DNA of 64,000 bases, from NCBI GenBank assembly GCA_036250195.1, contig JAVHZZ010000003.1, positions 295,087,565 to 295,151,564 on the forward strand, read 5' to 3'. The position numbers and the translations under genes were made by a program. Positions 11,313 through 26,300 of this stretch are shown here, piece by piece. Each line of letters begins with the position of its first letter. Position 1 is the stretch's first letter. Under the pieces are notes generated by a model. It was not told where the DNA came from. It ran no database searches and saw only the letters and a program-made list of their open reading frames with translations. Source of the DNA: Mixophyes australis (Eukaryota; Chordata; Amphibia; Anura; Limnodynastidae).

Positions 11313-14300
11313 TGGCTGGAGTGTTTTACTTGAATAACCATATCAACCTTACTCTTTCACTCCTCTGTAGCAGGTTGCATTATTAGGAGGGAGGTACTGC
11401 TCTAAGCAGGAACAGAGCAACTGACAGCTTGGCAGACTTGCTTTGCAGAATTGATCAGAATGGATTAGATGATCCATACACAGGGACTGGGCCAATGAAG
11501 CCACAGTAACTGAATTGACTGCATTCTCAGCTTAGCGTTTTGAACTGTATCCTATTCATATGACTCGTTCTTTAAAATGATTTGGTTTGCAAATTGAAAA
11601 AGTGGTTATGAGATAATGAAAAGACATATGACTGTGAAATTTTAGGGTATATTGTAGATACAATCATAAATCACTCATAAACAAACTTATGCACAGGGGG
11701 CTGTGTAAATAAAATGCATAAATAGCAAGGAAATATTAAACAAAACTTTATGTTGTGAAAACTAATTGGATATCAGCATAATACATAAACATAAGCAGGG
11801 CTGCATTTAAAATGTTAACACTATAAAAGGCATTTCAAGGATATAATAGCTGTGTATCTTTGCTAAGTAAAATTAAATTAGAATTCAAAGTACGGTTCTT
11901 AATATCATGTTTTGATCTAATTGTGGGAGTCTACTCCTTTTGGCAAAACTTGTTGTCGCTAGGAAGCAGGCTTTATGCTATATTGATCAAAAGCACATTC
12001 TGATAGACGGAAGTGGTGCAGGGGCAAAAAAATTCACATCTTCAATATAGTATACAAAAACAGTGAACCTTTGATCCCCACAATTGTACTTTGCAACCAG
12101 TGCCGTAACTAGACATTTTAGTGCCCTGGGCGAGACAGGGCATCGGCGCCCCCCATCTATGTGGGAGTGACATTTGCAGAGTGGGTGTGGCCAATCTAAT
12201 GTGGGGGTGGGGTTGGCATGTTAATTTAATAATGCAGCACGTTAGTGTCATTGTAGATGCTTCATTATTAGAAATATTTGAAAAGCCCACATATAAAGGC
12301 CCTTACCCACTGGCACTGGGTTAAATACCAGTGGCACCACATGTCAAACACAGTGGTTAACTAGTATTTGCACTTGTGCTCTGTGGGTTCAATAGAGGAC
12401 CATGCATTACCCCAGTTCATTCACTGAATGCAAGAAATGGAGCAGGCAGCATTGGAAAAATTATCCCGCAACACAAGCAATTAAATGAAATATTGAAATT
12501 GAGTCACAATTTCATTTGACGAATAACCATACATTTATTGGTGATTTTATCTAAAACAACAATGATTGTATATTAAAATTCACAATCTAGGTGATACAAA
12601 GATTGTAACATAAACAACCATTGGCAACCAACTGATGGATACGGTATTAATAATATAATAGACAAAGGGATTGGCAACTAATAGATGTATATTTACACAC
12701 AGTCTGTTTCAATCCAGTTACTCAGATGCAGGTGTAGAACCAATACTAGCAGCTTAAAACCGACTGTTTAGTTTCTGTTTGCACACAGTCCATTATTATC
12801 CATTAAGCTCAATTTCCAATAGTAGAGTTACCTGGTACCAGAAAGAAACAAAGGTGAAAAAATGACTGACTCGAAACTCACTGCCTCTGTTGGCGGTTCC
12901 GGGCGTAGATACAGATGCAGGTTATCCCGTCTGTAATGGAAAAACTTCAGACACTGGTATTAACGGCAGCAGGGAGATGGAAGTGAAACCTGCTACAGCC
13001 AAGCAGGACGCTGCATGCGTTCCACAGTGGAACGCATAGTTCAATTTCCTATGTGACGACACTGATGGGCGTGTCCCATGTCAAGAGTTGATGCCAAGGA
13101 CTCCTGATTGGCCACCTGAATCAGTGGACCGCATGTGCGTTCCACCGAAAGCAGGAAGTTCGGCATTTGGAACGCACATGCGTTCCACTGATTCAGATTC
13201 CGGAAATGAATTGTTGCTGGTGGGGCTCTCGTACGGCGTTGTGTGGACTGATTGAGTCTGGACACAGAGGCAGGTGTCGGGCGGCTGCGCCCCCTTGGGC
13301 TTGCGCCCTGGGCGACGGCACCGTCCGCACCTGCCTAGTTACGGCTCTGTTTGCAACCCTTCATTGACTGGTCATATATTAAAAAATCAAATCAATAAAA
13401 TACTGTGACCACACTTAGCATAACACTATGTCAGAAAATGAACTATTTTACTGCTGTTTAAATACAAATTGTGGTTCATCCTATCACAGGCTGTGTAAGC
13501 CTATCTGCAACAGTGAACATAAGTCTTTAGTCAGTCACTTTTCCATTCCAGCTGAGAAACTAGCACCAAAAATGGAAATTTCCCTGAAAAGAGAAAAACC
13601 TAAAGATAGACTCCGGGCATGAAATTAAAAAAAGGAAGAAAATGCCATTTGTTTTTTCCTGTTCAAAATATGAATAAAATATTTCATTTACAGGATGCCT
13701 TGAATGTTCTTAATGATGCTGAACATGTTACAGATGACTTGAAAACCCAACTAAATGACCTCTGCAAATTTTCAAAGGATTTGAGTGTATATTCTACAAA
13801 AGTCTCCGCGTTAATTAAGGAGTACAACAGGTATTGTATTGCAAGAGCATTAATTAATTAATTAATTAATTCATCTAATTCATTATAAGTTTTATTAATT
13901 AGATCTCTGTTGTAAGGCACTACGAAATTTGCTGGCGCTATATAAATTAATGATGATCATGATGGCGATCTCTAACTTTACCATGAGCTACACCAGCTTC
14001 TGGTCCCTACACCTGTAGAGGTTCTGTGGTTCATTGGAGTCAGTCTGCATCATACCTGGTTTTATTTAGCTACATAACCTGTTTAAAGTAGCGTTAGGAT
14101 ACATCACAATATTCCTGTTATTATTCAATTTAGGTCACCACTAGAGATGAGCGCACTCGGATTTTTGAAATCCGAGCCCACCCGAACGTTGCCGATCCGA
14201 GCCGGATCCGAGACAGATCCGGGTATTCCCGCCAATTGCAAAACTGAAACCGAGGCTCTGAGTCATAATCCTGCTGTCGGATCTCGCGATACTCGGATCC

Positions 14301-17300
14301 TATAAATTCCCCGCTAGTCGCCGCCATCTTCACTCCGGCATTGATCAGGGGAGAGGCAGGGTGTGTTAGGTGGTCCTCTGTCCTGCTATATCTCGTGCTG
14401 TTCAGTTCTGTTCTGTTCTGTTCTGTGCTGTGCTGTGCTGTGCTCTGTGTTCTGCTCAGTCCAGTGGTGCTGTGTCCTGTGCTCTGTCCTTGTGAGTTCA
14501 GTGGTGCTGCTGGGTCCTGTGCTGTGTCCTGTTCAGTCCAGTGGTGCTGTGTCCTGTGCTCTGTCCTTCTGAGTTCAGTGATGCTGCTGGGTCCTGTGCT
14601 GTGTCCTGTTCAGTCCAGTGGTGCTGTGTCCTGTGCTCTGTCCTTCTAAGGGCATTGTTATTTACCCATTATTCCCAAATTATAAAAAATTTCAAAAAAA
14701 GTTATAAAAAAATTTACAAAAAAAGTAATTATAAAAAAAATATCCCAAAACAATCCTGCAATATAAGTCCATTGGTACTGCTATATTACAAAGTTCACTG
14801 ATTCAGCAGTTTAAGTCTAGTGGTACTGCTATATTACAAAGTTCACTGATTTTGCAGTATAAGTCCATTGGTACTGCTATATTACAAAGTTCACTCATTC
14901 TGCAGTATAAGTCCATTGGTACTGCAATATTACAAAGTTCACTCATTCTGCAGTATAAGTCCATTGGTACTGCAATATTACAAAGTTCACTCATTCTGCA
15001 GTATAAGTCCAGTGGTACTGCAATATTACAAAGTTCACTCATTCTGCAGTATAAGTCCAGTGGTACTGCAATATTACAAAGTTCACTCATTCTGCAGTAT
15101 AAGTTCATTGGTACTGCAATATTACAAAGTTCACTCATTCTGCAGTATAAGTCCAGTGGTACTGCAATATTACAAAGTTCACTCATTCTGCAGTATAAGT
15201 CCATTGTTGTTACTGCCATATTACAAATTTCACTGATTCTGCAGTATAAGTCCAGTGGTACTGCTGTATAACTCCAGTCCAGTGGTACTCTCCTGTGCCG
15301 CATATAATTTTTAAAGGCTTTGCCGAGTGTGTGTGGCTTCGGGGTACACTCTCTTGTGCTACATATAATGCAGAACAAAAATTTGGAGGATAAAGTAGGG
15401 AAAGATCAAGACCCACTTCCTCCTAATGCTGAAGCTGCTGCCACTAGTCATGACATAGAAGATGAAATGCCATCAACGTCGTCTGGCAAGCCCGATGCCC
15501 AATCTCCTAGTACAGGGCATGTAAAATCCAAAAAGGCCAAGTTCAGTAAAAGTAGCAAAAAGAGAAACTTAAAATCATCTGAGGAGAAACGTAAAGTTGC
15601 CAATATGCCATTTACGACACGCAGTGGCAAGGAACGGATTAGGCCCTGGCCCGTGTTCATGACTAGTGGTTCAGCTTCACCCAAGGAACTAAGCCCTCCT
15701 CCCCCCCCCCCTACAAAAAATTTAAGAGAGTTATGCTGTCTGCAACAACACAGCAAACAACTCTGCCTTCTAAAGAGAAATTATCACAAATCCCCAAGGC
15801 GAGTCCAAGGGTGTTGGTGGTTGCGAAGCCTGACCTTCCCATCACTGTACGGGAAGAGGTGGCTCCTTCCACCATTTGCAGCACGCCCTCTGCATATGCT
15901 GGAAGGATCACCCACAGTCCAGTTACAGATTTGGCTAATGAAGGTGTGAATGTTGTACACCGGGAGGAGGACATTGATGTAGCTGGCGCTGAGGAGGATG
16001 TTGATGATTATGATGCAGACAGATACCAAATTGCCGTTCTCAATTTCTATTTATATTCTAGATTATATAACGGCTGAATAGTTTTCTATTTTACTCCTAG
16101 TGGAGAGGGGATCTGATGCAGACAAATACCAAACTGCCTTTGTCCATTTCTTTGTATATTTGAATTTCTAGTTCTACAGTCTATGCAGGCTGCTTTTTTT
16201 TTATATTCAACTACAAGTGTAGGGCGGGGGGGGGGGGGGGGCATAGATAGCCACCAAAGTAACGTGGTCCATTTAATTTCACTTTCTAGCTCCACAGTCT
16301 GTGCAGCCTGCTTTTTTTTATCTTCAAAGTATTTACAAGCCTTGCAATCTAAATTAACAAGAGGTAGTGACGTGCTAGAACTCCACCCTCTATATGCTGC
16401 AGAGGATGGAGGAGCATCAAAAGGCCATTCAAGCCTACACAGCCACCTACGACATAGGAAAAGGAGTGGGGATGCGCCTGAGTCAAGCGCACTGGAGAAT
16501 GATTTCCGTGTTGTGCAAGGTTCTGCAGCCATTTGAACTTCCCACACGAGAAGTCAGTTCCGACACTGCCAGCTTGAGTCAGGTGATTCCCCTGATCAGG
16601 CTTTTGCAGAAGCAGCTGGAGAAAGTGAGGGAGGAGCTGGTACACCATTGCGATTCCACCAAGCATGTAGCTCTTGTGGATGAAGCCCTTCATACGCTTT
16701 GCCAGGATCCGAGGGTGGTCAGTCTTTTAAAGTCAGAGGAATACATTCTGGCCACCGTTCTCGATCCTCGGTTTAAAGCGTATGTTGTGTCTCTGTTTCC
16801 GGCGGACACAAGTCTACAGCGGTGCAAAGACCTGCTGGTCAGTTGATTGTCCTCTGAAGAGGGCCGTGACATGCCTCCAGCTCCACCTTCATTTTCATCA
16901 CTGTTTGTGCAGTTCCAAAAAAGAGGAGCTGCCATTTCTATTGCTACCTTCTTTCTTTCTGTATTTCCTGTGTCCTGTGGTCTGTTCTGCTAAGGGCATT
17001 GTTATTTCCAAGTTATCCAAAAGTTCTAAAAAAACAAATTTAAATTTCTAAAAATAATTATAAAAAATGAATTAAAAAAATAATAATAAAAAAATTTCCA
17101 AAAATAATTGGAAAAAAATATAACAAAATTTAAAAAAATCTAGCTTGTACTGCTATTTAAAAGTCTAACTACGATCATTCACTGTTGCTGTACCCAAAAA
17201 TAATAGGTACTGCTATTAAAGTACAGTCCAGTGGTACACTCCTGTGCCGCAGATAATTTGTAAAAGCTTTGCTGAGTGTGTGTAGTTATGTATCACAGGT

Positions 17301-20300
17301 TTTAAGAAGAGGCACAACACTGACAACCTGTTAGAGAAAGTGAGGGAAATAATCTCTCTGTGGCTCACCCCACTTAGACTCTCCTGGGGATTCGAATAAC
17401 TGCCATTTCTATTACTACCTTCTTTCTTTCTCTATTTAAAAAAAATAAAATAACTGCCATTTCTAGTACTACCTTCTTTCTTTCTATATTTAAAAAAAAC
17501 CAAAACTAATTTCTATTACTACGTTAATTGTTTGTGCAGTCACAAAAAAGAGGAACTGCGCCCTTAACTGCTATGTTGGTTTTAGACGTCCATCCGGTGT
17601 CCGCCATCTGTGCACTGGAATTCAGACCAGTTGAGGGTTTTATTATTATATTGTGGGGACCACTCCACTACGCAGTCCAGATACTTGTTTGGTGGAATTC
17701 AGAACAATTGAGTTTTTTTTTTATTATATTGTGGCCCCGGTATCAAATTGGGTACCGGGGCCACTCCACTACGCAGTCCAGATACTTGTTTGGTGGAATT
17801 CAGAACAATTGTTTTTTTATTATTATATTGTGGGGATCACTCCACTACGCAGTCCAGATACTTTTTTGGTGGAATTCAGACCAGTTGAGGTTTTTTTTAT
17901 TATATTGTGGGGACCACTCCACTACGCAGTCCAGATACTTTTTTGGTGGAATTCAGACCAGTTGAGGGATTTTTTATTATATTGTGGGGACCACTCCACT
18001 ACGCAGTCCAGATACTTTTTTGGTGGAATTCAGACCAGTTGAGTGTTTTTTTATATTGTGGGGACCACTCCACTACGCAGTCCAGATACTTTTTTGGTGG
18101 AATTGAGACCAGTTGAGGGTGATATATTGTGGCCCCGGTACCAAATTGGGTACCGGGACCACTCCACTATGCAGTCCAGAAAGCTACCTCAGTGAAACGT
18201 TTTGGACTAAAAACAATATTGTGAGGTGTGAGGGTGTTCAGAATAGACTGGAAATTAGTGGAAATGATTGTTATTGAATGTTATTGAGGTTAATAATAGC
18301 GTAGGAGTGAAAATAAGCCCAAAAACTTGATTTTGGAACTTTTTATGCTTTTTTCAAAATAAATCCGAATCCAAAACCTTAAATCCGAACCAAAACCTTT
18401 CGACAGGTGTTTTGCGAAACAAATCCGAACCCAAAACATCACGAAAATCCGAACACAAAACACGAGACACCAAAAGTGGCCGGTGCACATCCCTAGTCAC
18501 CGCCCAATCTACCCAATCAATGTCACAATCTGCCAGTGCCACACCCATTTTAGGTGAGGCCTGTAGGGAGGAATGTGCCAGTAAAGGGATTGGTTGTCAT
18601 CTCATTAACCTTTGATTTCCAGAAATATATATATCTTTTATGTTTATTTATGTTTAATGCCTATAAAAACAGTACATATGGGGCCTGAGTCATTAAGGAG
18701 AGAAAAGCAAAAAAAAGTAGTAAGTTTTCTCCTGGGCAAACCATGTTACAATACAAGGGGTGCAAATTAGTTTATTTTTTTGCACATAAGGAAAATACTG
18801 CTGCTTTTTCATGTAGCACACAAATAATTGATACCTTTATTCTTAAACTGAAATATAAAGTTGATCTAGGACATGCCCTACCCCAAATATAAATATGTTG
18901 CTACATTTTAAAATTGCCCCCCACCCCTCAAATGCAACATGGTTTTGCCAAGGTGCAAAGTTACTCCTTTTTATGCTTTGCTCTCCTTAATCACTCAGAG
19001 GCCCATAGTGTTCATAACAAGTGTTATATTTAATATATATCATCTGGCTATGGCAAGGTACACATAGCGCGAGAGACAGAACCAGTGCTTGTGGAGTGCT
19101 AAAAGTTGTAGCCAGTGGCGGATCCGGGGGCAGGGGCTTGCTGCCGACAGCTACACACTGTACAGGTCTATTCAGCAGTGACAGTGTGCTGCCCGGCTGC
19201 TCTGATTGTGTTTTAAACACAATCAGAGCAGCACACTGTCACTGCTGAACGGACCTGCACATACTGTGCAGCCGCCGGAAGCCTTAGAAGTCGGAAAGGG
19301 GGCAGGGCCTAAATCGCCCCCCCTACATCGCCCGGGGTATAATAATTTCCTAGATCCACCCCTGGTTGTAGCGCATCAGTTTTTCCTAATATTTTAAACG
19401 TTACTTCTCTACAAGAGGAGAGTCCAGTTCAGACCCTTCTATACCCCCTCTCCACCCAGCCTACTGTGTGCAGGCTTGTTTGTATATTCATTGATTCATT
19501 AATCAGCTTCATATTAAGAAATGTTTTGCTATTAGTGAAGCTAGCCCTAAAGCAGTTCTTGTTCATTTCTCTTAATGACTTTCTTTTTTGAAGCCTTTGT
19601 TTGCAAGCATCAAAGGGCTGCCAAAGTAAAGAGCAGGATTTACAGCAGCGATTCCGAACATCCTTCCGAGAGTTTCAGCAGTGGCTAGTAAATGCAAAAG
19701 TGACGACTGCCAAGTGTTTTGATATCCCTGAGAGCATTGATGAAGCATCAGCCAGTCTGCAAAAAATTCAAGTAAGAAATACTCACTAGATTTTTACTCT
19801 AGTATTACCTATATAAACTAGACTTGTTATTAAAGCGATATCTACACACAAACACCCAGTAATGCTGAGTTTTAAATACAAGTTACACAGTTCACGTAGG
19901 AGGTTGCAGTAAACACAGATATCACAGTTCACTTATATGGATGCAGAAATAACGCATTTTCAAGAGCTGAACAATGGAAGAAAAGTGAAAGTCACTTAAT
20001 ATATTCTAGTGGACAAAGAGTTAAATCCCAGTGCAGTGACCTAACAAAAGGGGCAGTTACTTTGAGTCATACATTATACGCTTAATAGGACAGAGAAACT
20101 ATGGTAAAAGAAGCAACTCACACTGTTCTGTCAGCATATAGCCTATTTCAAAATATTATTGTGTTACATTATATTTCATTTATCTTCACCTGTAATACTT
20201 ATTTGCACTTGCTTATGGAATAGTATCATGCCTTCCAACTGTCCCAGTTTAGGAAGAAGCAGTCCCAAATTGAGGAAACTGTCTCATCGTTCCGCAGACC

Positions 20301-23300
20301 GGGTCTTTTGTATGGTATTGAATGGGTGGTGATTTTAGGGGTAGAACTGGGGGCATTCCAGTACTTTGGTGCGCTTATGCTCTCTTGATTCCAGCATTTT
20401 AAATTTGGAATGTATGCACTATAATCAATCTGCATGAATAGCGGCATTAGCAAAATGTTTTCAGTCACATCAGTTTTAAAACTAAAGGAGAACTTTCGTT
20501 GCCTAAAAGTTCACTAATAAATGACAAAAAGTAGTTACTCATGAAACTTAGTATGGGTGAAGCTTTAATATTAGTTTACACACTTTTGTTTATATGAAGT
20601 TTCTGCCTTTTACCAATTTTGATATATTTAAGTGTAAAAATGTGAAACTGAAGACTATGGGAAATAGCACACCCTTGTATAATCTATCAGCGAGGACACA
20701 GCAGTGTGAGTTCTTCAGCTCTGCTGTCTTCATACTCATAGTTAAAATGTGATGCCAGTGATCAGTGCTGATATTACAGGGAGAGCCCTTTCCCCTTCTA
20801 TGTTTACTAAGCTGCAGTGACCAGTGATAGTATCTATCACAGGTCACTGCAGCATTTCCTATGGGACTCCTGAGACCACTGTGACAGCGGTCTTGTCTAG
20901 TCACTTTCATTAGGGGACACCACATGTTTTAGGTCTCTGCAATCTCTTGGCAGCAAGCACAGGTCTTGTGCACATTTGTGGCTTTCAAATAATTATGTTA
21001 GCCAAAATCAACTCCAGGGTCCAAGTGTGACTATTATTTGTTTTTTCTGTTGCCTTTTGAAGAAGACTATAGGGTAGTGCCTAGGTTCCCAAACTGTGCG
21101 TCGCGGCACCCCTGGGAGCAGGGGTGCCGCGGCCAGGTAGAGAAAAAAAACAAACAAAAAAACTTACCAATCCGGCGGCGCCTGGGACCCAGCATCCTCC
21201 TCTCTCCTTCCACTTGTCCCTGAATGTTAGGCGTGATAACATCACGCCCGACATTCAGTAACAAGCAGTGACCCTCTGCGGGATGCAGAGGGGGCAGAGA
21301 GGGCAGAGTGAGGGGGCAGAGCGAAGATGCAGAGGGGGCAGAGCGAGGGGGCAGAGCGTGGATACAGAGGGGGCAGAGCGAGTGGATGCAGAGGGAGCGC
21401 AGAGCGAGTGGATGCAGACGGGGCGCAGAGCGAGTGGATGCAGAGGGGGCGCAGAGCGAGTGGATGCAGAGGGGGCGCAGAGCGTGTGGATGCAGAGGAG
21501 GCGCAGAGTATGGAGATGATGCAGGGGAGCACAGAGTGTGGAGATGATGCAGGGGCACAGAGTGAGTTAACTGTAAATTATTCTTTGACTGAAATATAAT
21601 TGAAAAAAATATATAAAAATATTATTTTCCCTTGGATTTATGTGTATTTTTGCATACAACTAAATAAGTAATTCTGTCCTGACCTAAATACTTATTACTT
21701 TTTTGACCCAGCTACTTATTAAATGGGACTGCTCAGTAATTATTTTGGAGGGGTGCCTTGAAAAAATTATGGAGACTCTAAGGGTGCCACAAACTGCAAA
21801 GTTTGGGAACCACTGGGGTAGTGAATGATGAATTTTTTGGGTCCTCCCCTTCTAAAACTAACCAACCCCACATAAACAAGCCCTGTCTTTGGCTGTTATA
21901 TTTAATGTTTGACCACTGTTGCACAGGAGCGTTAAAATGTTCACACAATACAAAATGTTACACTTTTTTTTAGTTTTAATTTATTTGTTTTTGCTAGTTT
22001 TCAAACAGTCTCCATGTTTCCCTTAGGAATGCCTTTCTGAAAGCGAAAGTGGTCAACAAAAACTGCAGACAGTGACATCTAGAGGTGAACTTTTGTGCAG
22101 CATAATTCCTGAGGAGAAAGTTAAAACAATCCAACAGAAGGTCCTTAATGCAAAAGTTGATTGGAAAAGTTTCATTTCATCACTTCATCAGAAGGAGTCT
22201 GCCTTAGAGGTACTGTTTATACTTTGTTTTAGGCATTGTTTCATAGTCACTGTAGGATAACTGAGAGTTGTAATCACCTTTGAACGTTGCCTTAGTGTAG
22301 GTAATCAAGCTCCCCCATGTAGCACTCAAATGAGGGTTATGACATTGGCCCCCACTGTTACCTTAAGTTGTGTCCGGCTTCCAGGAGTTGAAAGACTGTT
22401 ACGGGACCAATTTCGAATTAGGTAGGCTTTACTGTATATCCTGAGGAATATCCTTATTGTCATTGGCTCATTGTTCATTTAGGTGAGCTGTAACTCCGCC
22501 AAGTGTGACAATAGGTGTATTCCTCTGTACAGAACACATACCCAGTACCAACCGACATGTTGCGGCTAGAAGAGGGCTGCCAGTGAGGTAACAGAAGTAG
22601 TCCCACTGGAAGAAGTAGGTTATTTACAGTGAGGGGATGTACACAGATGTGCATCAGCTTCAGTTGTAGAGACAGAAAATATGCTGGATGCCATTTTTTT
22701 AACCTGAATTAGTAGCTATTATTTGATACTACCTGCTGATTTCGGGTAGCGTACCTCTGCCTTACATATGAAGTACCTGATTATATTCTTATCTTTTTTT
22801 ACTATATTCAAGATTAACACCTGGAATCAATTTTACATTTTGTATTTGGTATTTCTGTAGGAATAATGTGTAACTTTAGTGAATGCCGTGCTCCTAAAAT
22901 GCCACAGTTATATGGTAGTGATGAGAAGTAAGTACATGATAGAATTATGGTGATCATCCAGCAGCAGGTTCTGCATGTTAAGAACCTGACGTTACTGAAA
23001 TGTAAGACATTGTTGTCAGTTCTACAAGCAGGTTAGCTGGATGGTTTACTCAACATTGTATTTCGTATGAAATATAACGTGTTTATTTGTTCCCAATCAA
23101 TTTATGCCTAATGTAGAATTTAAAGGTTCAAATGAGAGACTTTGAAACAAGTGCCAAACCGGTTCAGGAATGGCTTAGCAATACAGAAAGGATAGTCCAA
23201 GACAGCAATAATCGCCTCCATGACCTGCCTTCTAAGAGGAAGGAACAGCAAAAGCTCCAGGTAATCCCAATTACACACTTCCATCTCAACGTGTGCCCAC

Positions 23301-26300
23301 GACTTTACCAGCTCTATTTGTTTCTAACCATCTCTCCTTGAGTCATGTGCTTGCTTCATATTAATGCCACTAGTACTCTGCATCTACTCACTGAATGTCT
23401 GTAGTACCCATATGACATATATTCAGTGCCTCTTGTCTTGCGGTTTTGTTGCATGCTTTTTCTCCACTGCCTTAAATGTGCTTGTGCCCTATAGTCTATC
23501 CTGGAAGAAATAGGCTGTCATGAGCCACAGATCACCAGACTAAAAGAGAAAGCTCAACAGCTGAAGGGAGGACAGTCTGCCAGCAAAAGCTATGTGCACA
23601 GGGTGTCTCAGCTGTCTTCACAATACCTAGCATTAAACAATCTAACCAAGGTAACGTTTCACTGTTTGTGTCCCCTGCCACTCTGTAATGTGCAAACTTT
23701 ATTGTTATGCTTAGTGGGACGTAACACAGCATGATCTTTTGTATTGTCTGCATAATAATGTGTGTATTTACCACTATGCTACACTGTCAGGGCAATTCAG
23801 GTGGACGTGCACTTTTCTATACTTTAAAGTGTATAAATATATTTCACAGTTGAGATTTGGTAAACAATTATTAGTTCCCCAAAGACATTGACTTATTCTC
23901 TGGACAGTGACAGCTTAGATGAATTCTTCACCTTTGTTACTTCTGTTCCTATCCTTTAGTAAATCAACTGCATAGTTCATAGTAGAACAGAAATATGACT
24001 GGAAGTAATTAGACTAAACAATAGCAAAATATAGCCTTGTACATGAATTGAATAGCACACAAAATAGACAAACCAATACAAAGAGTTATACACGTGAGTG
24101 TGAGAAATCTATCTATTTGTTTTTTTTAATGCTAGATGAGGTAGATGGCTGCAGAATTAAAATGATACATTTCTGGCTTAATTTTGACTTGACCGCATTT
24201 GCGCAGCGAACATACGCAGAAAAAGATGTATGTCGGACGTATCTCAAAATCCATACAACTCAAAAACAGTAGTATTTGTGCCAGGCATACACTTTTGTAT
24301 ACTTACACATAATGATAGCACGGAGAACTGCTTGACAGTACTTGCAGTGGGTGTGGTACAAATTAATGGCAGTGGTGTAAACGACAGTGACTATTACGAA
24401 TCCACAAAAACGAAACTCACTTGCCCGACTGATAATAAATGATGACTGACCTTAACAATGACACAAGAAGTCCTCGACACTGTCATACCAAATCCCGATC
24501 AGCAGTAAGAACGGCAGCGTCTTTTGACGTCATTTGAAATTGCGACCTCTATATTAGTCTTTTTAAAGCGGCAATGGCGGGTCCCTAAGCCTAACTATAT
24601 TGTTAATTCTAACCCCAACCCTAGCACTAAGCCTAAGTGTAAGAGTTAGGTGGTATGAGAATCGACATTGCCATAATTGCCATAATTGTACACATTGCCA
24701 TAATTGTACACATTATAATAATGTAATGAAGTGTTATGCACATAAGAGAAAATAGTATCTCATAAATAATAAATAAAACTAATAATAATAGTAATAATAA
24801 TAATAATAATAAATGCATCACATTTTCCATATAAAATGTAATTAAATACAAATATCTCCACATCAATTTACCCATTTAAAAATCCAGTGACAATCTCCTT
24901 TCTCGCAGTAGTTCAAATGGAAATGACAAATGGGTAATTCAAAAAGACAGCCGGAAATTGACAAGCAGACAATGAAGCAGCTAAATAGTGCTGCTGATGG
25001 TCATTGCCACATATCTTTGCATCAGTCCTCTAGTACCCACAAGAGGTATCTAGGAATACTTCTATGTCTAATTATGTTGCACTAATGTGAACTCGCCCTC
25101 ACTGTACTCGGCTAACGCTTGCCTAGCCTCTGCTTGCCCCTGTTCCATCTTTCCAGGCATAAGTGGGTGTGAGCTGGACAACCTCCAGCTCTGACTGTGG
25201 CTCCAGTAAAAGGTAATGACAGGATCACAGAGGGAATGGTTCTGGGAGGTGACCCCTGTTTATTGTTCAGTTTTATAATCATTTAAAAAGTTAAATGCAA
25301 GAATGTATGTTGAAATCTGGAGACATAACCTAAGAAATGTAATTACTTTCCTATAGGAAAAAATGTCAAGAATGGATCGTATTGTCTTGGAACACCAGCA
25401 GTTTTCACAGGGTCTGACTGAGCTTCAAGACTGGATAAATGATGCTATTCACCTGCTGCAGTCATATTGTCACCCAACCGCTGATAAAAGTGTCCTGGAC
25501 AGCAGAATGTCCAAACTGGAGGTGACTGAACTACAGCACATTTATATCATTCTTAAAATAGGACTCCATACAATTGAAAAAAAAATCATTTTCTCCAACT
25601 AATATCTAATGTAGGATAGTGTCTTATAATGAGGTTTAATTGAGCATGTGGTTACAGTTTTCACTAGGCTATAAAGAAAAACCTAAAGCCAAATTAGCAA
25701 GAATACACTTAAATAGCATCGTCCAACGTCACCATTGCAGTCTTTAATGCTCACTAAATCTAAATTGATTGGCAACATTTACAAAATGTTCATGATTGTT
25801 AGGTCTGTATCCTCTATACTAGGGTGTTAAAGTTTGCGCATAGATTATCATTTTATATTCTTTTACTGGCTGATTTGTCTTGGTGTGTAGACTTTGTTGC
25901 TGGTAAAGCAGGAGAAAGAAATTCAGATGAAGATGATATTAACACGAGGAGAATCCGTTCTGAGAAACACATCTCCAGAGGGCACACCAGCTATTCAGCA
26001 TCAGCTCCAGAAACTGAAAGACTCCTGGGCCTCCCTGTTATCATCCTGTATACAATGCAAAAGGTTATAAATATTACATAAATTGCATATTTGTATGTGC
26101 ACATTATATTTGTCTAATGTAAACATTATGGGATGACTATATAATCTTATTTTAAGACTTTAATGGTGGTAGTAGTTAGACTGGTGATAGAGCTCACCAT
26201 TCAAGAGAGGTGCCAATCATATTCAGATGTGACCATCTTCTCAGAATACAATGTTTAAGGGGGTAGCCTAGTGGCAATGGATTTATGTAACATCATTGTG

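Larger units (their letters stand above)
14142..18495 (+). mobile_element. Degenerate hAT transposon related to hAT-A (hAT-B)
   Basis: 4,354 bp, termini TAGAGATGAGC / GCACATCCCTA, flanked by GTCACCAC (14134-14141) and GTCACCGC (18496-18503), 7 of 8 matching. It shares with hAT-A the promoter motifs, the [14 protein letters not shown] motif and a transposase C-terminal segment, but the middle of the coding region is missing and other pieces are out of order. Tandem arrays of 48 bp (14764-15260) and about 75 bp (17630-18180) flank the coding remains. Inferred to be inactive. Confidence 0.9.

Noticed and set aside
14803..15378. Open frames of 120-190 codons on both strands over 14803-15378
   Set aside because: They run through a 48-bp tandem array; the period is a multiple of three, so frames stay open by arithmetic. 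The translation is a 16-residue repeat with no family match.
21067..21558. 163-codon minus-strand frame rich in Leu/Ser/Ala/Cys
   Set aside because: It derives from the roughly 26-bp minisatellite in the hAT at 21080.
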